Of a stretch of DNA of 9,003 nt, positions 6,526 to 9,003 are shown one piece after another. Origin of the DNA: Planctomycetaceae bacterium. GTDB taxonomy: Bacteria; Planctomycetota; Planctomycetia; Pirellulales; Thermoguttaceae. Below the pieces are notes generated by a model that worked only from the letters and a program-made list of their open reading frames with translations, did not search any database and was not told the DNA's origin. The stretch is from positions 1 to 9,003 of the forward strand of contig JAITAZ010000621.1 of the NCBI GenBank assembly GCA_031283825.1. The letters run 5' to 3'. Numbering within the stretch: position 1 is the stretch's first letter; each line of letters opens with the position of its first letter. The position numbers and the translations under genes are program-made.

Positions 6526-7800
6526 ATGGATACGATTCCGTTTCATTTTTTGATGATTGCGTTGGATATTGTTCTTTGTGGATTTCTTATATTTTGGTTA
6601 ATTTTTAATTTTAGGTTTGTGGGTATTGGCGGTCGTGATTCGGGAGTTGATATTTATTATGAGGTTCCGTTATCGGGTTCAGATCGAGGCGATTCGGAGT
6701 TATTATCTAAGGGCGATTCTTTGGCGGATAATTTTTGGTTTAGAAAATTTATCTGGCGTTTATTTGGCGTTGTGTTAGGCGGGGTGATATGTTTATTTGG
6801 CATAGTTTTTTTTGCGGTGATATTTAGGCGTAATTTTGGGCAATGTTTTGTTGAGGGTTTGACGTTTCATGTTGGTTTTTATTTATTATTTTCTTCTGTT
6901 TTATTATTTATTTTGCGGAGTTATATTGTTGGCGTGATTTTATTTTTGTTTGGCGTTATTGTAGTTGTGTTGGGCGTTGACATGCTTTATATTGAGCCGA
7001 ATAATCTTGTGTACGAGTATTATAGACTTGAGAGTCCGAAGGCAAGATCGGCGTTTAGGGTAGTGTTTGTGGCGGACATTCAGACGGATAATATTGGCGA
7101 GTATGAGCGTCGGACGTTGCGGATGATAATGGATGCGAAGCCTGATTTGATAATACTTGGCGGCGATTATTTGCAGTATTATGCGGGTACGGTTGGCGTG
7201 AGTATGCTTCCAGAGCGATTTAGGCAGTTATTTAAGGAGATTCCTCTTGAGGCGGAGTTAGGGGTTTATGCGGTAGCGGGCAATGTTGATTATTCGTCTG
7301 GCGAGCAATTTAGCGAGTTATTTAAAGATACGACAGTTGAGCCGATATTTTCTTCTGAGATGATAAATAATCTTGGCGAGGAGGAGGGCAAGGGACCGAT
7401 TGATATTAAGTTTTTATCGGTTGTTGATTCAATAAATGGCGGTTTGGGCGAGACGTTATTATCGAAGTCTGGTAATTTTACGATAGTTGTTGGACATTAT
7501 CCGAACTATGCGATCAAGGACTATCAATTTTCTGATAGAGCGCCGGATTTAATGCTTGCTGGACATACTCATGGCGGTCAGATTTATATTCCGTTTTTTG
7601 GCGCGTTGAGGGTGAAATATACTCATCGCGAGGCGGTAATAACGCAGGAGTTTTTAAGAGGAATGAAGCGTTTCAAGAATGGCGGCAATTTACTAATAAC
7701 ACGCGGTTCAGGAATGGAACGCGGATGGGCGCCAAGAGTAAGATTCTTATGCAAACCCGAAATAAGCGTAATAGACGTAGAACCAACAAAGAAAAAATAA
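6526..7800 (+). CDS. Membrane-anchored YkuE-like metallophosphoesterase
   Basis: A 424-residue calcineurin-like phosphoesterase behind a four-helix membrane region. Hydrophobic helices lie at about 5-29, 77-100, 113-130 and 132-152; the catalytic domain occupies about 175-418. Visible motifs are ADIQTD (183-188, normally D-x-H), LGGD (211-214), AGNVD (251-255, normally GNH[DE]), VGHYP (His324) and AGHTHGGQIYIP (345-356, His347 and His349). The closing ITRGSGMERGWAPR and PEI are typical of the YkuE/YaeI branch. Thus one metal-ligand His is Gln186 and the catalytic His of GNHD is Val254, while most metal ligands remain. Relatives with DIQTD-type motifs probably form their own subfamily, so this may be a variant enzyme rather than a dead one. 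The substrate is unknown; phospholipid or nucleotide-sugar diphosphates are possible from relatives. The gene starts 41 bases after the MITE-like element and has no Shine-Dalgarno sequence. Its last ~40 codons differ sharply in codon use. Confidence 0.85.
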   Translation: MDTIPFHFLMIALDIVLCGFLIFWLIFNFRFVGIGGRDSGVDIYYEVPLSGSDRGDSELLSKGDSLADNFWFRKFIWRLFGVVLGGVICLFGIVFFAVIFRRNFGQCFVEGLTFHVGFYLLFSSVLLFILRSYIVGVILFLFGVIVVVLGVDMLYIEPNNLVYEYYRLESPKARSAFRVVFVADIQTDNIGEYERRTLRMIMDAKPDLIILGGDYLQYYAGTVGVSMLPERFRQLFKEIPLEAELGVYAVAGNVDYSSGEQFSELFKDTTVEPIFSSEMINNLGEEEGKGPIDIKFLSVVDSINGGLGETLLSKSGNFTIVVGHYPNYAIKDYQFSDRAPDLMLAGHTHGGQIYIPFFGALRVKYTHREAVITQEFLRGMKRFKNGGNLLITRGSGMERGWAPRVRFLCKPEISVIDVEPTKKK

Positions 7801-7838
7801 AATAACGTAACAAAAAATACTAGACATAACTTTTTTCG

Positions 7839-7909
7839 AATGGAAAGCAATCGCGGGACACAAATTGACAAATTTTCGCCCCACAATCGCCCCACGAATG
7901 CTTTCCATT
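7839..7909. repeat. 71-bp element bounded by a 15-bp inverted repeat
   Basis: AATGGAAAGCAATCG (7839-7853) pairs with CGAATGCTTTCCATT (7895-7909) with one mismatch; 11 outer bases pair perfectly. The 41-base interior contains TCGCCCCAC twice (7876-7884 and 7887-7895), the second copy running up to the right arm, and a CAAATT doublet. It lies 38 bases after the metallophosphoesterase stop. No T-run follows the stem, so an intrinsic terminator is not the best fit. A small non-autonomous element or a transcript-end structure are the options. Confidence 0.5.
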
Positions 7910-8033
7910 GACCATTACTATTTATTTTATTAACAAGCGATTACAATTTCGTTTCGTTTATTTCATTTTTTGATTATTTCGTATTCTAAAAAAATAATCT
8001 TAAAAATGAAATATTTACATTTAACAATTTAAC

Positions 8034-8061
8034 CTGAATTCTTCGCGGGATTCAGAAAGGA
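8034..8061 (+). promoter_or_regulatory. Hairpin abutting a strong Shine-Dalgarno of the fucosidase gene
   Basis: CTGAAT (8034-8039) pairs with ATTCAG (8050-8055). In RNA the stem extends by one C-G and two G-U pairs to a UCGC loop. The Shine-Dalgarno AAAGGA (8056-8061) follows directly, with 7 bases to the ATG at 8069. This supports the chosen start. The hairpin may keep the ribosome-binding site exposed or act in regulation; that is inference. Confidence 0.5.
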
Positions 8062-8068
8062 AATTTCA

Positions 8069-9003
8069 ATGAAACCAATAATGAAAACAATGAAACAGTA
8101 TATAGGACAAATTTTGTTTTTTATCTTTTGCGGTATTATTTCTTGTAATATCTCAAAAGCGGACGAGCCTAAACCGGTTGAGCCAATTCCCAGCGAGGCT
8201 CAACTTCGTTGGCAGGAAATGGAAATTTACGCTCTTGTTTGTCATGGTCTTAATCCATATACAAATAAGGAGTTGAACTACGGCGATGACGATCCGAAAA
8301 TTTTCAATCCTAAAAATTTCGATGCCGAACAAATAGTTTCTGCAATTAAAAGCGGCGGAATGAACGGCGTTATTATTGTCGCAAAACATATCGACGGATT
8401 TTGTCTCTGGAACACAAAGACAACCGATTATAGTATCTCGAAAACTCCATACAAAAACGGAAAAGGCGACATTGTCAAAGAAATCGCCGACGCTTCAAGA
8501 AAACACGGATTGAAATTCGGCGTTTATTGCGCGCCTTGGGATCGAAATGCCGCCAAATACGGAACGCCGGATTATATCCCAATGTATCGCGAACAACTCC
8601 GCGAATTGCTTACAAACTACGGCGATTTATTCGAGATTTGGTTCGACGGCGCTAACGGCGGCGACGGCTATTACGGCGGAAAAAGAGAAAAAAGAACCAT
8701 CGATAAAACGTCTTATTACGACTGGCAAAATACCATTGCTCTAGTTCGCAAGTTACAACCGAATGCAGTTATTTTCAGCGACATCGGAGACACGCGTTGG
8801 GTCGGCAATGAAGATGGTTACGCGGCAAAAGAAACTTGGGCAACTTTCACGCCAAAAGGAGTTTCTAATCCCGATAAACCCAGTATCGGAGATTCAAAAT
8901 ATCAAGAAGCCACCGCCGGACATCGAGACGGAAAATATTGGATGCCGGCAGAATGCGATTTTCCTCTGCGACGCGGTTGGTTTTGGCATAGAAACGAAGA
9001 TAA
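8069..9003 (+). CDS. GH29-like alpha-L-fucosidase, 3' end outside the window
   Basis: At least 311 codons are open to the window edge without a stop; the C-terminal part is missing. The protein begins with a basic, then hydrophobic stretch (about 11-25) ending IISC (Cys26), which fits a lipoprotein signal and a periplasmic or outer-surface site. The mature part follows the GH29 pattern: CHGLNPYTNKE (58-68), FNPKNFDAEQ, VAKHIDGFCLW (104-114), NGKGDIVKEIADASRKHGLKFG, YCAPWDRN, QLRELLTNYG, IWFDGAN (190-196) with the expected nucleophile Asp193, and RWVGNEDGY. GH29 enzymes remove terminal L-fucose from glycans by a retaining mechanism. Two regions that normally contact the sugar are changed: HFG reads as CHG at 58-60, and AKHHDGF reads as AKHIDGF (Ile108). 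The substrate may therefore differ. The acid/base residue cannot be judged from this fragment. Start at 8069 is supported by the Shine-Dalgarno; in-frame ATGs at 8081 and 8090 are weaker. Confidence 0.88.
   Translation, partial: MKPIMKTMKQYIGQILFFIFCGIISCNISKADEPKPVEPIPSEAQLRWQEMEIYALVCHGLNPYTNKELNYGDDDPKIFNPKNFDAEQIVSAIKSGGMNGVIIVAKHIDGFCLWNTKTTDYSISKTPYKNGKGDIVKEIADASRKHGLKFGVYCAPWDRNAAKYGTPDYIPMYREQLRELLTNYGDLFEIWFDGANGGDGYYGGKREKRTIDKTSYYDWQNTIALVRKLQPNAVIFSDIGDTRWVGNEDGYAAKETWATFTPKGVSNPDKPSIGDSKYQEATAGHRDGKYWMPAECDFPLRRGWFWHRNED

Noticed and set aside
7836..7912. Intrinsic terminator for the metallophosphoesterase gene at the 7839-7909 inverted repeat.
   Set aside because: The loop is 41 bases and no T-run follows the right arm; recorded as a repeat instead.

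Overview
The window looks like chromosomal DNA of an AT-rich planctomycete or another member of the PVC group. The main reasons are: a very large secreted protein that joins planctomycete-style discoidin modules and a CBM9-like domain to a hydrazine-synthase-alpha-like (HzsA-like) dihaem cytochrome region; a divergent metallophosphoesterase; a KaiC/RecA-like ATPase; a GH29 fucosidase; and the near absence of Shine-Dalgarno sequences. The taxonomic call is inference from family content and style. I see no rRNA, tRNA, CRISPR array or transposase gene.

Layout, all genes on the + strand. Bases 1-326 are non-coding. They hold two abutting perfect hairpins (36-75), a possible sigma70-type promoter (150-178), four copies of a 12-mer spaced 20-22 nt apart (198-272), and an AAACCTTTAACC repeat just before the first gene. 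Bases 327-4880 encode the 1517-residue HzsA-like protein. A 504-base AT-rich gap follows, with a plausible extended -10 promoter near its end. Bases 5385-6266 encode a 293-residue KaiC-like P-loop ATPase. Most of the next gap is a 174-bp element with terminal inverted repeats and possible 4-bp target duplications (6311-6484), which looks like a MITE. Bases 6526-7800 encode a membrane-anchored metallophosphoesterase with two altered active-site motifs. A second inverted repeat (7839-7909) lies before the last gene, a GH29-like alpha-L-fucosidase starting at 8069 that runs off the window. It is the only gene here with a clear Shine-Dalgarno sequence.

The genes are separated by 259-504 bases, so they look like independent units rather than one operon. 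The first and last genes share a theme: both are exported and carbohydrate-related (glycan-binding-type modules on a cytochrome, and a fucosidase). A joint role in processing extracellular glycans is possible but unproven.

The most unusual signals are the module combination of the first protein, active-site substitutions in three of the four enzymes, the MITE-like element, and an abrupt change in third-codon-position composition (T/G-rich to A/C-rich) within the last ~120-190 bases of each of the three complete genes.
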